DNA of 34,854 nucleotides. It comes from Herpetosiphon llansteffanensis. Lineage in GTDB: Bacteria; Chloroflexota; Chloroflexia; Chloroflexales; Herpetosiphonaceae. Of the stretch, positions 1 through 7,239 are shown in pieces. Location of the stretch: NCBI RefSeq assembly GCF_003205875.1, contig NZ_PUBZ01000121.1, positions 1 through 34,854 on the forward strand. The letters are read 5' to 3'. The notes under the pieces are model-generated. The model was given only the letters and a program-made list of their open reading frames with translations. It ran no database searches and was not told the origin of the DNA. Numbering within the stretch: the first letter of the stretch is position 1; each line of letters opens with the position of its first letter. Both the position numbers and the translations under genes were made by a program.

Positions 1-422
1 CCGCCAGCCATCACACCAGCGCCTGAGCTTGCATTGGCTGTCGCTGTTTCAGCAGCACCGCCACTTGCGGCTCCACCACCAGAAGCGCCAGCGCCTTGGG
101 TGCTAGCTCCACCACCAGTGAGGTCGCCTTTAAACAGGCCTGAAGCTTCTTGTTCTGCTTGTTGCAAAACCTTCTTAATTTCTAAGGTTGTGCCTTGGGC
201 CACTTGGAATGCATTGATCAAGCGTTGGACTGCTGGCAACAAATCGGCTTGCATTTCGTTTTGAAAGGCAACCGAGGCATCGCCGATCCAGGTTGAACGT
301 AAGTTATCAATGGTTTGTTTGAGCGTGCTTTGTAATGCCGTAACGCTATCAGCATTTTTGCTTAGGCGTTGGGCAACTTGGTCAAGTACTTCATAATCAG
401 CTTGAACGATTGGTGCGGCCAT
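1..422 (-). CDS. WXG100 (ESAT-6-like) protein, 3' end outside window
   Basis: The gene reads from an ATG at 422 off the left edge with no stop in view (about 140 residues). The first ~100 residues form a two-helix WXG100 unit: it opens MAAPIVQADY, and the turn between the helices carries WIGDAS (Trp-x-Gly), followed by an amphipathic helix. After that comes a low-complexity Gly/Ala/Ser tail. WXG100 proteins are small helical hairpins exported by type VII-like (ESX/Yuk) systems or acting as the secretion domain of larger effectors. The N-terminal half closely resembles the N-terminus of the calpain gene at 14762 (same APIVQxDY opening). No secretion ATPase is visible in the window. Whether the protein ends soon after the Gly/Ala tail or carries a C-terminal domain cannot be told. 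Confidence is high for the fold and low for function. Confidence 0.85.
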   Translation of the reverse strand, partial: MAAPIVQADYEVLDQVAQRLSKNADSVTALQSTLKQTIDNLRSTWIGDASVAFQNEMQADLLPAVQRLINAFQVAQGTTLEIKKVLQQAEQEASGLFKGDLTGGGASTQGAGASGGGAASGGAAETATANASSGAGVMAG

Positions 423-551
423 GAATCCTCCAACACTCGCGTGCTAAAAGATGGAAATAGCCCTCGACGGTAGGCTATCGCCAGAAATCTTAACCGTATC
501 CTGCTCTGGGGAATCATGGTAGTGTGTTGGTTGCTATACCACGACTGCCTT

Positions 552-581
552 ATAATGACATAAAAGGGCGATTTGTGTCAA
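552..581 (-). promoter_or_regulatory. Probable sigma-70 promoter for the WXG100 gene
   Basis: On the minus strand a perfect -35 TTGACA (576-581) is followed after 18 bases by CATTAT (552-557, 4 of 6 to TATAAT). This would give a leader of roughly 120 bases before the ATG at 422. Nothing else is seen in the 423-597 gap. Confidence 0.45.
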
Positions 582-597
582 ATGGCTTTTAAAATAG

Positions 598-1263
598 CTA
601 GATAGCTTCATTTTGAAACCAATTTGGCTGTGGTTGATAGCGTTGGCCGCTATTTTGCCGCCGTGTGCCACTAAGGGCCAATGAATCGGCGACAATCAAA
701 CGCCATGGCGCAGCAACCGTATGCGGATCGCTATTAATGCCAATGCGTGGGGTTTGGATAATTGCCCTATCATCCAAGGTTGGGCCTTGTTCAAACCACA
801 AGCCTGCATCACTTGAACAGACATCAACGCCATCAAGGCGCTTGTCGATGGCCATCGCCCGACAGAGCATGCCTGGCCCGCTGGCAATTCGCAGTGGTTT
901 CGCCAGATCTTTTTGGGCGAGTTCGGCCATGGTTGCAATCCCAGCCAATGGCTCGACCGCGCGAATTAGCACCGCTGCACCTTCATCAAGCGCCTGCGTC
1001 ACCACATTTAAGCAATGATAGATGCCATAAATGATGTAGACATAACTAATGCCGCCCAGCGCAAACATCGAACGTGCGCGTGGGGTGTTGCGCCGATGGG
1101 CATGGCACGAAGGATCATCAGGGGTATAGGCTTCGGTTTCAACAATCCGCCCGCGTAATTCTTCGCCACTGGCCAAGCGCCGCACCAGCGTACAGCCCAA
1201 AAGCTCGCGCGCAACCAGCAACGAATGGCGTTGATAAAAATCAGCACTCAGGATCTGCGACAT
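598..1263 (-). CDS. mpg: 3-methyladenine DNA glycosylase (AAG/MPG family)
   Basis: A 221-residue monofunctional base-excision glycosylase that removes alkylated purines such as 3-methyladenine and also hypoxanthine. The sequence shows the AAG hallmark RIVETEAY (about residues 39-46). By comparison with the human enzyme, Glu44 is the catalytic base and Tyr46 a pocket aromatic. The YIIYGIYHCLN block supplies the intercalating Tyr and the pocket Asn. The length is normal for the family (about 200). It is the last gene of a minus-strand run (sigma factor, small membrane protein, glycosylase), 57 bases after the membrane protein gene. The C-terminus (about 20 residues past the last family block) is Gln/Asn-rich and probably disordered. 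Confidence 0.95.
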   Translation of the reverse strand: MSQILSADFYQRHSLLVARELLGCTLVRRLASGEELRGRIVETEAYTPDDPSCHAHRRNTPRARSMFALGGISYVYIIYGIYHCLNVVTQALDEGAAVLIRAVEPLAGIATMAELAQKDLAKPLRIASGPGMLCRAMAIDKRLDGVDVCSSDAGLWFEQGPTLDDRAIIQTPRIGINSDPHTVAAPWRLIVADSLALSGTRRQNSGQRYQPQPNWFQNEAI

Positions 1264-1320
1264 AGACCATACCTATGCTATAGCTCAATTGTGCTGATAA
1301 GTATAGCTGATTTTTGGGGT

Positions 1321-1698
1321 TTAGCTGGCGCTGAGCCACGTCAATCCGGCAATAATTAAAAATACGAGCCATGAGGGATGTTTGGCGCGTGAGCCAAGCA
1401 AGGCCACGCCAAAACAAAGCAAGAAGGCAATTGAACTGGTGCGCAAGAGCGTGATTTGGCTCGCTGCAAGGTTGGTTTGCTGGGCGCAATCGAAAAAGAG
1501 CCATGCCATTGCCAAGCCCAAAATACTGGTGATGTGCCAAGTAAAGCGCAGGGTCGGCAAGCGTGATTGCAATAGTTTATTAGGGGTATGTTGAATTTGG
1601 CGCGCTAATGGACGCAAGATTAAGCGCTCGCCCAACATGCTGTGCACGACCGCCATCAGCACGGTGAGTAATCCTGCGACCATTAAATAGCTGTTCAT
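1321..1698 (-). CDS. Small four-helix membrane protein, unknown function
   Basis: A 125-residue protein that is almost entirely hydrophobic. Four membrane segments are apparent, at roughly residues 4-22, 50-68, 80-100 and 106-123, with a basic loop after the first (RLILRPLARQIQ). I recognise no catalytic motif. It lies 10 bases downstream of the sigma-factor stop on the same strand, so the two are probably co-transcribed. An anti-sigma role is imaginable from position alone, but there is no cytoplasmic domain of the usual anti-sigma kind, so this is not proposed as its function. Confidence 0.7.
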   Translation of the reverse strand: MNSYLMVAGLLTVLMAVVHSMLGERLILRPLARQIQHTPNKLLQSRLPTLRFTWHITSILGLAMAWLFFDCAQQTNLAASQITLLRTSSIAFLLCFGVALLGSRAKHPSWLVFLIIAGLTWLSAS

Positions 1699-1708
1699 CT
1701 AAGCTCGT

Positions 1709-2620
1709 TCACTGCGATAAATGGGTGCGCAACACTTGCAATGCGCCAGCCTCAATTTGTTGGATTCGCTGCCGCGTGCGCCCGACAACTGCGCCAACCT
1801 CGGAAAGCGAACGACTTTTGCCATCGTTCAGACCATAGCGCAGGGTCAACACCTCTTGCTCTTGCTCGGAAAGTTGGTTGAGCATGGCCCGCGTATATTG
1901 GGCATCGATGCTGGTCAGCAAACATTCAAGTTCATCTTCCCAATCTTCGTCGGGCAAACTATCGCCAAGCAACATATCGGTTTCTTCATTTTTCGGGGTT
2001 GCCAGCGAAATTGGCACTTGAGCAATGCTCAGTAAATCGCAAATTTTCTCTTCTGGTACGCCCAAAGCGGTGCTAATTTCGTGGGCGCTTGGCTCGCGGC
2101 CAAGGGCTTGCAACAATTTGGTTTCAACCCGCCGCACTTTGATCAATAGTTCCCAGCGATGGACGGGCAAGCGAATCAGGCGGCCTTGGTTGGCCAGCGA
2201 ACGGGTAATCGCTTGGCGAATCCACCAAGTGGCATAGGTTGAGAAGCGCACGCCTTTAGTCGCATCGAAGCGCTCGATTGCATTCATCAGGCCAATATTG
2301 CCTTCTTGAATTAAGTCTTGGAAGGGCAGGCCAAAGCCGCGATAGCGTTTGGCAATGCTGACGACTAAGCGCAAATTAGCGCGCACCAGTTGTTCGTGGG
2401 CTGGCTCTTTAAGTTTGCTGACGCATTGTTCAAAGAGGGCGCAACTTGGGCAGCGTTCAATTCGACAGGCTGCTGATGGTTGGGCTTGACGAGCCACGTG
2501 AACAATCTGGGTTAGCTTTTGCTCCTCTTCTGCTGCTAGGAGTGGAGTTTCAGCAATTTCATTAAGATAACGTTGCAGCCCGTCGTCAAGGGCTGGTTCG
2601 TTGCTGGCGTGCAACATCAT
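1709..2620 (-). CDS. RNA polymerase sigma-70 factor, group-2-like, with a four-Cys insert
   Basis: 303 residues. Region 1.2 is seen at about 11-40 (LQRYLNEIAETPLL), region 2 at 76-146 with the core-binding and -10 recognition signature FSTYATWWIRQAITR, region 3 at about 150-225, and region 4 at about 248-300 with the helix-turn-helix VGRTRQRIQQIE that reads the -35 element. Region 1.1 is absent, as in group 2 factors (RpoS-like or cyanobacterial SigB-like) that serve stress or stationary phase. An AGGAG ribosome site precedes the ATG at 2620. Unusual: between regions 1.2 and 2.1 lies a short insert with Cys52, Cys57, Cys60 and Cys66, which could bind zinc or an Fe-S cluster or act as a thiol switch. 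A perfect 18-bp palindrome lies 72 bases upstream of the gene. Confidence 0.93.
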   Translation of the reverse strand: MMLHASNEPALDDGLQRYLNEIAETPLLAAEEEQKLTQIVHVARQAQPSAACRIERCPSCALFEQCVSKLKEPAHEQLVRANLRLVVSIAKRYRGFGLPFQDLIQEGNIGLMNAIERFDATKGVRFSTYATWWIRQAITRSLANQGRLIRLPVHRWELLIKVRRVETKLLQALGREPSAHEISTALGVPEEKICDLLSIAQVPISLATPKNEETDMLLGDSLPDEDWEDELECLLTSIDAQYTRAMLNQLSEQEQEVLTLRYGLNDGKSRSLSEVGAVVGRTRQRIQQIEAGALQVLRTHLSQ

Positions 2621-2691
2621 TGGTTCACTCCTATTAAATCGATGCTGTGGCGGGCGTATAGCTAGTCTAACGAGGAGTCGTGAGCTTTGGC

Positions 2692-2709
2692 ATCAGGTCG
2701 CGACCTGAT
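2692..2709. promoter_or_regulatory. Perfect 18-bp palindrome, probable operator
   Basis: ATCAGGTCGCGACCTGAT is a perfect inverted repeat between the divergent sigma-factor and GH13 genes. Its size fits a dimeric repressor. A weak promoter for the GH13 gene may follow: TTGTTT at 2750-2755, 17 bases, TATAGA at 2773-2778. The regulator is unknown. Confidence 0.5.
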
Positions 2710-2844
2710 CTTTGGGTAGCCAATTGGTGCGATAGGCTCTCTGCAACCCTTGTTTTGTGGCATAGCCTCTGCTATAGATGGGGTTCAGAAATAATAATCT
2801 AGAGTGTTAGCTAGCGCCCTAGGTAGTCAATGAGGTTCACATTT

Positions 2845-4527
2845 ATGCAAAGCGAAGCCAATGCTGACGCTTCACCAACCGTTGCTAGTTTGCCCGATGG
2901 GGTTTGGATGGGTGCGCACGATCAAGGGAATGGCAAGGTTGCCTTTGCGCTGTATGCACCGTGGAAGCAGAGCGTCCACCTGATTGGCTCGTTTAACGAT
3001 TGGGATCAAACCGCCGATCCGCTGAGTATCTCGGATCGTGGGGTTTGGTGGATTATCAAAGAGAATTTACCTGCTGGCGAACATGCCTATCAATTTGTCG
3101 TCGATGGCGAAACCATCATCGGCGATCCGTATGCCCGTGAATTGCGCTGGGCTGGCGGCGACCAACCCCAAGCAATTATTCACGTTGGCGAGCCAGCCTA
3201 CGAGTGGCACGATGCTGATTTTGGCATTCGCCCACTCAACGAACTGGTGATCTACGAAATTCACGTTGGCGATTTTAGCGAGGCTGGCACGTTCAAATCG
3301 GTGACCGAACGCATTCCATATTTGCAGGATTTAGGCGTGAATGCGATTGAACTGATGCCATTGTTTGAGTTTCCAGGCGACCGTTCGTGGGGCTACAATC
3401 CTGCCTACTTTTTCGCGCCTGAATCAACCTATGGTACGCCCACCGATTTGCGCGAACTGATCGATACTGCGCATCAACATGGCATTGGCGTGATTTTGGA
3501 TGTGGTGTTTAATCATGTCGATCACTCAAGCCCAATTAATTATTTGTATCCCTACGATCAAAGTCCATTTTTCAGCAGCGACGGCAACCCGTGGGGCTTC
3601 CCCGATTTGAACCACTGGAACGAAGCGGTGAAGCAATTGATCAGCGATGTGCAACAATATTGGCTCAGTGATATGCATGTCGATGGGTTCCGCTACGATC
3701 ATGCTGAAGGCATTGGCTTTGATGGCGAGAACGGGGTTTCATTCTTGGGCTGGCAAGCACGCCAAGTCAAACAGCATGTCTATTTGATTGCCGAAAATCT
3801 CAAAGATTACACCGGCATGGTGCTCAACACCGATATGGATTCGTCGTGGCATCGCTCGTTCCATTCGCAAATGTTTGCCAATTTGCGCGAGGGCGATTTC
3901 GAGGGCAATCAATATGGCAATGTTGAAGCAACGATGGGCATTATTGATTTTCGCAATGCTGGCTATAGCGATAATGCCCAAGCGATCAATTATCTTGAAT
4001 CGCACGACGAGCAGCGCATTATTTACGAAGCCCAAACCAATGGCAATATCAGCCGCGAAACTGCCTATTTGAAATCGCGTTTGGGTGCGATTGTGCTGTT
4101 TACCGCTGCTGGCGTGCCAATGCTCTACCATGGCCAAGAATTTGGCATGGATACCGAGCGCACAATCGATAAGAATGTGCTGAAATGGGAGCTTTTGGAA
4201 ACGCCAGAAGGCAGCGATTTGCACGCATTTTATCGCGGCATGATGCAATTGCGCACTTCATCGAAGGCCTTGGTTGGCAATAATATTCAGCCAATTGCGG
4301 TCGATGCTGAGCGCAAATTGCTGGCTTACTATCGCTGGGCCGACGATGGCAGCGAGCATGTGATTGTGGTAGTGAATTTTGGCATCACTCTGCAATACCT
4401 TGATGTGCATTTCCCAGTCGGTGGCTTGTGGCACGAATGGGTCTATAACTACGATCGCGAAACGCCAGAAGGCATTGCCACGATCGAAGTGCCTGGCTCT
4501 GGTGGTAAGGTGTTTGTGCTGCGCTAA
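2845..4527 (+). CDS. CBM48-GH13 glycoside hydrolase (alpha-glucan-active enzyme)
   Basis: About 560 residues, cytoplasmic (no signal peptide). An N-terminal CBM48/E-set domain (residues about 30-110, GSFNDWD) is followed by a GH13 TIM barrel (about 130-450) and a C-terminal beta domain. The GH13 triad is intact: nucleophile Asp in DGFRYDHAE (residue 285 from the chosen start), acid/base Glu in YLIAENL (317) and stabilising Asp in ESHDEQR (388); the VVFNHV block is present. The layout fits branching enzyme, maltooligosyltrehalose trehalohydrolase or a related alpha-amylase. The exact activity cannot be assigned. The start is placed at 2845 rather than the in-frame ATG at 2830, because TGAGG at 2831-2835 sits nine bases before 2845. 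No glycogen or trehalose genes flank it. Confidence 0.88.
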   Translation: MQSEANADASPTVASLPDGVWMGAHDQGNGKVAFALYAPWKQSVHLIGSFNDWDQTADPLSISDRGVWWIIKENLPAGEHAYQFVVDGETIIGDPYARELRWAGGDQPQAIIHVGEPAYEWHDADFGIRPLNELVIYEIHVGDFSEAGTFKSVTERIPYLQDLGVNAIELMPLFEFPGDRSWGYNPAYFFAPESTYGTPTDLRELIDTAHQHGIGVILDVVFNHVDHSSPINYLYPYDQSPFFSSDGNPWGFPDLNHWNEAVKQLISDVQQYWLSDMHVDGFRYDHAEGIGFDGENGVSFLGWQARQVKQHVYLIAENLKDYTGMVLNTDMDSSWHRSFHSQMFANLREGDFEGNQYGNVEATMGIIDFRNAGYSDNAQAINYLESHDEQRIIYEAQTNGNISRETAYLKSRLGAIVLFTAAGVPMLYHGQEFGMDTERTIDKNVLKWELLETPEGSDLHAFYRGMMQLRTSSKALVGNNIQPIAVDAERKLLAYYRWADDGSEHVIVVVNFGITLQYLDVHFPVGGLWHEWVYNYDRETPEGIATIEVPGSGGKVFVLR

Positions 4528-4535
4528 GTAGAGTT

Positions 4536-4669
4536 CCCTCACCCCCCAGCCCCCTCTCCGGCTGGAAGCGGGCGAGGGGGAGCACGCTGGTTTTCATCAC
4601 TAATTCTGGTAGAACCACCGAATGAACGCCCCTCGCCCGCGCCACGGGAGAGGGGTTGGGGGTGAGGGG
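4536..4669 (+). repeat. Palindromic MITE/REP-like element, copy A
   Basis: A 134-bp element whose ends are inverted (left CCCTCACCCC..., right ...GGGGTGAGGG). Internal GC-rich stems (CGCCCGC / GCGGGCG type) surround a less GC-rich core containing AATTCTGG and AACCAC. The reverse complement of 7670-7801 aligns with it almost end to end, so the two are dispersed copies in opposite orientation. It lies just past the GH13 stop and could also act as a terminator. No coding capacity was seen. Confidence 0.8.
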
Positions 4670-4694
4670 ATCTTAAAACCTACCTTGTGAGCCA

Positions 4695-4729
4695 TCCCCC
4701 TCGCCCACGAAAACGCGGGCGAAAGGGAG
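4695..4729 (+). repeat. Half-copy of the palindromic element
   Basis: This stretch matches the left stem of the element (CCCCCTCGCCCAC...GCGGGCGA...GGGAGC as seen on the minus strand of copy B). It lacks the core and the right end. It is separated from copy A by 25 bases and looks like a decayed or partial copy. Confidence 0.55.
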
Positions 4730-4744
4730 CCGACCATTATGCTA

Positions 4745-4783
4745 GAACGAATGTGTTGATTTTGGGTTGAAATCTGCTATACT
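4745..4783 (+). promoter_or_regulatory. Promoter and operator-like box of the AraC gene
   Basis: TTGATT (4756-4761), a 16-base spacer and TATACT (4778-4783) form a good sigma-70 promoter with a predicted start of transcription near 4790. The box GAACGAATGTGTT (4745-4757) overlaps the -35 and recurs in almost the same form before the VOC gene (5276-5296), suggesting a shared regulator, probably AraC itself. Confidence 0.6.
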
Positions 4784-4802
4784 AGCTGTATTTGGGAGGG
4801 TT

Positions 4803-5222
4803 ATGCACGCTCTTGCACCATCAACGACGCAGCTGGTTTGGCAATCGCGCCAATATATCGATGGTGCCTATGCTGCCCCATTGGAATTGCCTGATATAGC
4901 CCAGCACATTGGCTTTTCGCACTATCATTTTTTACGCCTCTTTCAGCGCAGCTTTGAAATTACCCCGCACCAATATTTGACCCAACGCCGCCTTGAACGG
5001 GCACGCGATCTGCTGATTAACAGCGATTTATCGGTGACTGAGGTATGTTTTGCAGTTGGTTTTCAAAGCCTTGGCTCCTTTAGTAGCCTCTTTCAACGTA
5101 GCACAGGCCATGCTCCGAGCCACTATCGCCGCCGCCATTTTCAAGGCATTAGCTTGCCGCGCCACTTTATTCCCGCCTGCTATCGCACAATTTTTGGGCT
5201 TGGTTTGCAACGCGTCAGCTAG
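4803..5222 (+). CDS. Minimal AraC-family transcription regulator
   Basis: 139 residues consisting almost only of the AraC/XylS DNA-binding domain. The first helix-turn-helix is around residues 28-50 (LPDIAQHIGFSHYHFLRLFQ), and the second around 75-100 with the family signature VCFAVGFQSLGSFSSLFQ...GHAPSHYR. There is no N-terminal sensor domain, as in SoxS/MarA-sized regulators. The start is taken at ATG 4803 because GGGAGG (4794-4799) precedes it and because the predicted promoter -10 (4778-4783) lies downstream of the alternative TTG at 4767. It sits 84 bases before a VOC gene on the same strand, and the upstream regions share a box, so it probably controls itself and that gene. Confidence 0.9.
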   Translation: MHALAPSTTQLVWQSRQYIDGAYAAPLELPDIAQHIGFSHYHFLRLFQRSFEITPHQYLTQRRLERARDLLINSDLSVTEVCFAVGFQSLGSFSSLFQRSTGHAPSHYRRRHFQGISLPRHFIPACYRTIFGLGLQRVS

Positions 5223-5261
5223 GTGCGCAATTTTCAAGAAGTTTTCTACTGCTGCTTCATG

Positions 5262-5296
5262 TATACTCAATCTATGAACGAATGTTCGAATGTGTT
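5262..5296 (+). promoter_or_regulatory. -10 element and operator with SOS-box-like core before the VOC gene
   Basis: TATACT at 5262-5267 is a likely -10; the -35 is weak. From 5276 to 5296 the sequence repeats the box found before the AraC gene. Its core GAACGAATGTTC is GAAC-N4-GTTC, the layout of LexA boxes in Gram-positive bacteria. Whether AraC or LexA binds is open. Confidence 0.45.
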
Positions 5297-5306
5297 AGGA
5301 GCAACA

Positions 5307-5720
5307 ATGATTACTAAACTTTCGCATGCCACCATTTACGTGCTTGACCATGATTTGGCCTATGATTTTTATGTGAATAAATTGGGCTTTGACGTGCGTA
5401 TGGATATGAAGTTGGATAATGGCTTTCGCTGGTTGACGGTTGGCCCCAAAAACCAGCCTGAGCTTGATATTGTGCTGTTCGAGGTCAAAGAGGGCGGCAC
5501 GATGATGAGCAATGAGATTGTGGCGCAAATGCGCGACTTACTACAAACTGGCGTGGTTGGGCCGGGTGTTTTCCAAACTGACGATTGCGATGCCAGCTAT
5601 AACGAATTCAAAGAGCGCGGGGTTGAGTTTGTGGCTCCTCCGCAAGATCAATTTTATGGCATCGAAGCAACCTTCAAAGATCCATTTGGCAATATTTTCA
5701 GCCTAACCCAGCCCAAATAG
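5307..5720 (+). CDS. VOC (glyoxalase/bleomycin-resistance fold) protein
   Basis: 137 residues with two beta-alpha-beta-beta-beta modules of the vicinal-oxygen-chelate fold. It opens MITKLSHATIYVLDHDLAYDF, where His7 is the usual first metal ligand. The second module ends GIEATFKDPFGNIF, whose Glu is the usual last ligand and whose DPFGN turn is the family hallmark. The group includes glyoxalases, fosfomycin/bleomycin resistance proteins and extradiol dioxygenases; the substrate cannot be predicted. The start is set at 5307 by the AGGAG at 5297-5301, six bases upstream; an in-frame start at 5223 would have no ribosome site and would span the predicted promoter. It is paired with the AraC regulator immediately upstream. 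Confidence 0.9.
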   Translation: MITKLSHATIYVLDHDLAYDFYVNKLGFDVRMDMKLDNGFRWLTVGPKNQPELDIVLFEVKEGGTMMSNEIVAQMRDLLQTGVVGPGVFQTDDCDASYNEFKERGVEFVAPPQDQFYGIEATFKDPFGNIFSLTQPK

Positions 5721-5724
5721 ACGT

Positions 5725-5772
5725 AACGATCTAGCGATTCCAATCAGCAACGAATTGGCGTTGGAGATCGTT
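5725..5772. terminator. Stem-loop in the convergent gap between VOC and phosphatase genes
   Basis: AACGATCT (5725-5732) pairs with AGATCGTT (5765-5772), and an inner CCAAT/ATTGG pair (5740-5744, 5754-5758) extends it. There is no U-tract. It overlaps the presumed lost C-terminal codons of the phosphatase, so it may be partly coincidental. Confidence 0.3.
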
Positions 5773-5778
5773 GCTGGG

Positions 5779-6282
5779 CTATGGATAGCGCTCATCACGG
5801 GAGCCTTGGCGTAACGCAGCGATGTGGGCCAAGGCTTCGGCATATTCCCATCCCTGCTGCACCAGCAAACAGCCAATGACCGTGCCGGTTCTGCCCAAGC
5901 CGCCCCAACAATGCGCATACACGGTTTGTTGGTTGGCGAGCGCACCATTAATGCGCGCAAGAATCGCCTGCATCTGCTCGATTGATGGAATGTGCATATC
6001 GGGAATAGGCGAATGATAGCGCACCAACGTGTGTTGTTGATGCAGCTGCGCTTGATCAAACGCCGCCAGATAATCGCCCAGCTCGTGGGTTTCGTGCTGC
6101 TCGGTAAGATCAATAAAAACGCTGATATTTGCTGCACTGAAGCGTTGCAAGCGCGCATGCAATGGTTCTTTGTCCTGCAACATGGGATGTTCGCCAGCAA
6201 GCAAGCGGCCTGGCAGCACCCAATAGGCAGCGGGAATTGGCACAGCAGGCGTATTATCGGATTCGGCTGGGTTTGTTGGCAT
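5779..6282 (-). CDS. Dual-specificity / tyrosine phosphatase, C-terminus cut by amber codon
   Basis: 167 residues. The cysteine-phosphatase loop HCWGGLGRTGT (HCxxGxxRT) carries nucleophile Cys125 and phosphate-binding Arg131. A probable general-acid Asp95 is in SPIPDMHIP. The fold matches small DUSP-like phosphatases. The start is placed at ATG 6282, preceded by GGGAG and 10 bases after the stop of the XRE gene, so the two form an operon. Oddity: the reading frame stops at a TAG (5779-5781) right after DERYP, yet the same frame beyond it reads PSNDLQRQFVADWNR before a second TAG at 5731-5733. That resembles the final helix usually present in this family, so the gene looks shortened by 15 residues. 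The catalytic core is intact and activity is still possible. Confidence 0.85.
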   Translation of the reverse strand: MPTNPAESDNTPAVPIPAAYWVLPGRLLAGEHPMLQDKEPLHARLQRFSAANISVFIDLTEQHETHELGDYLAAFDQAQLHQQHTLVRYHSPIPDMHIPSIEQMQAILARINGALANQQTVYAHCWGGLGRTGTVIGCLLVQQGWEYAEALAHIAALRQGSRDERYP

Positions 6283-6292
6283 CAATGCTCCC

Positions 6293-7099
6293 TCATTGGC
6301 TGATTTTGGCGGCATGCAATTGACGTAGCAGTTCGGCAGTCGCAGCATTGGCTGGAAAAAAAGCCTCAATTGCCAATTCAGAAACCGTCACGTCGATTGG
6401 TGTCCCAAACACCATGGTTGTGCTGAAAAAGCTGAGCACGCCATGCGGAGTGCGTAACGAAAATGGCAAGGCAATATCCATGGTTTCGTGATAAGCAGGA
6501 ATCGGCGTGGAATGAGCTTGGTTGGTGGGATAAGCCGCCAATTCTTGGTAGAGTTCACTCAACGAGGCATCGGCGGTTAGCTCAATTTGATGGCGCAACC
6601 GAGCCAATAAATGGGCTTTCCACGCCGCCAAATTAATAATCTGTGGAGCTAAGCCCTGAGGATGTAAGCTCAAGCGTAGCACATTAACTGGAGGAGTTAA
6701 GAGTTCGGCTGACACACCAGCCAGAAAATAATCGATACAATTATTCGCCATGATCATCTGCCAATGGCGATTAATCGCTATCGCCGGATATGGCTCATGG
6801 CCGTGTAAGACATGCTGAATTGCCTCGCGTGCAGGATCTAAATCATCATCATCAAGCGAACGCTCGCTGAACAACGGCGCAAAGCCTGCTGCCACCAAGA
6901 GCACATTTTGCTCGCGCAGCGGCACTTCCAAATGCTCGGCCAAGTGCAACAACATATCGCGGCTTGGTTGCGAGCGCCCAGTCTCCAAAAAACTCAAGTG
7001 TTTGGTTGAAATATTGGCATCGCTGGCCAGATCGAGCTGGCTCAAATGCCGTCGCTGCCGCCACGTACGGATGAGTGAACCAATTGCTGCTTGTTTCAT
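6293..7099 (-). CDS. XRE-type regulator with MmyB-like ligand-binding domain
   Basis: 268 residues. The N-terminal Cro/cI helix-turn-helix (about 6-62) reads IRTWRQRRHLSQLDLASDANIS...HLSFLETGRSQPSRDML. It is followed by a PAS-like C-terminal domain (about 100-260) with AINRHWQMIMANN and the FSTTMVFGTPIDVTVSELAIEAFFPA block typical of MmyB-type regulators. Such proteins often bind a fatty-acid-like ligand and control a neighbouring gene. It is divergent from the small membrane protein at 7240 and co-directional with the phosphatase downstream. A perfect 17-bp palindrome 36 bases upstream is the likely operator for self-control and for the divergent gene. Confidence 0.9.
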   Translation of the reverse strand: MKQAAIGSLIRTWRQRRHLSQLDLASDANISTKHLSFLETGRSQPSRDMLLHLAEHLEVPLREQNVLLVAAGFAPLFSERSLDDDDLDPAREAIQHVLHGHEPYPAIAINRHWQMIMANNCIDYFLAGVSAELLTPPVNVLRLSLHPQGLAPQIINLAAWKAHLLARLRHQIELTADASLSELYQELAAYPTNQAHSTPIPAYHETMDIALPFSLRTPHGVLSFFSTTMVFGTPIDVTVSELAIEAFFPANAATAELLRQLHAAKISQ

Positions 7100-7134
7100 A
7101 GCCGCATCTTAGCATAATTTGGGTAGTTGCTACG

Positions 7135-7151
7135 ATTACCTCTGAGGTAAT
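7135..7151. promoter_or_regulatory. 17-bp palindrome between divergent genes, probable operator
   Basis: ATTACCTCTGAGGTAAT has two perfect 8-base arms around one central base. It lies between the XRE regulator start (7099) and the membrane protein start (7240), the usual place for an autoregulatory XRE/MmyB operator. Confidence 0.6.
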
Positions 7152-7239
7152 TGTGCCAGCAACCATCAGCGCCTATGCTGCAACTAGGTTTTGAAACCTG
7201 ACACTGTTGGGATTTGAGTTTATGCTAAGGAGCAATGCT

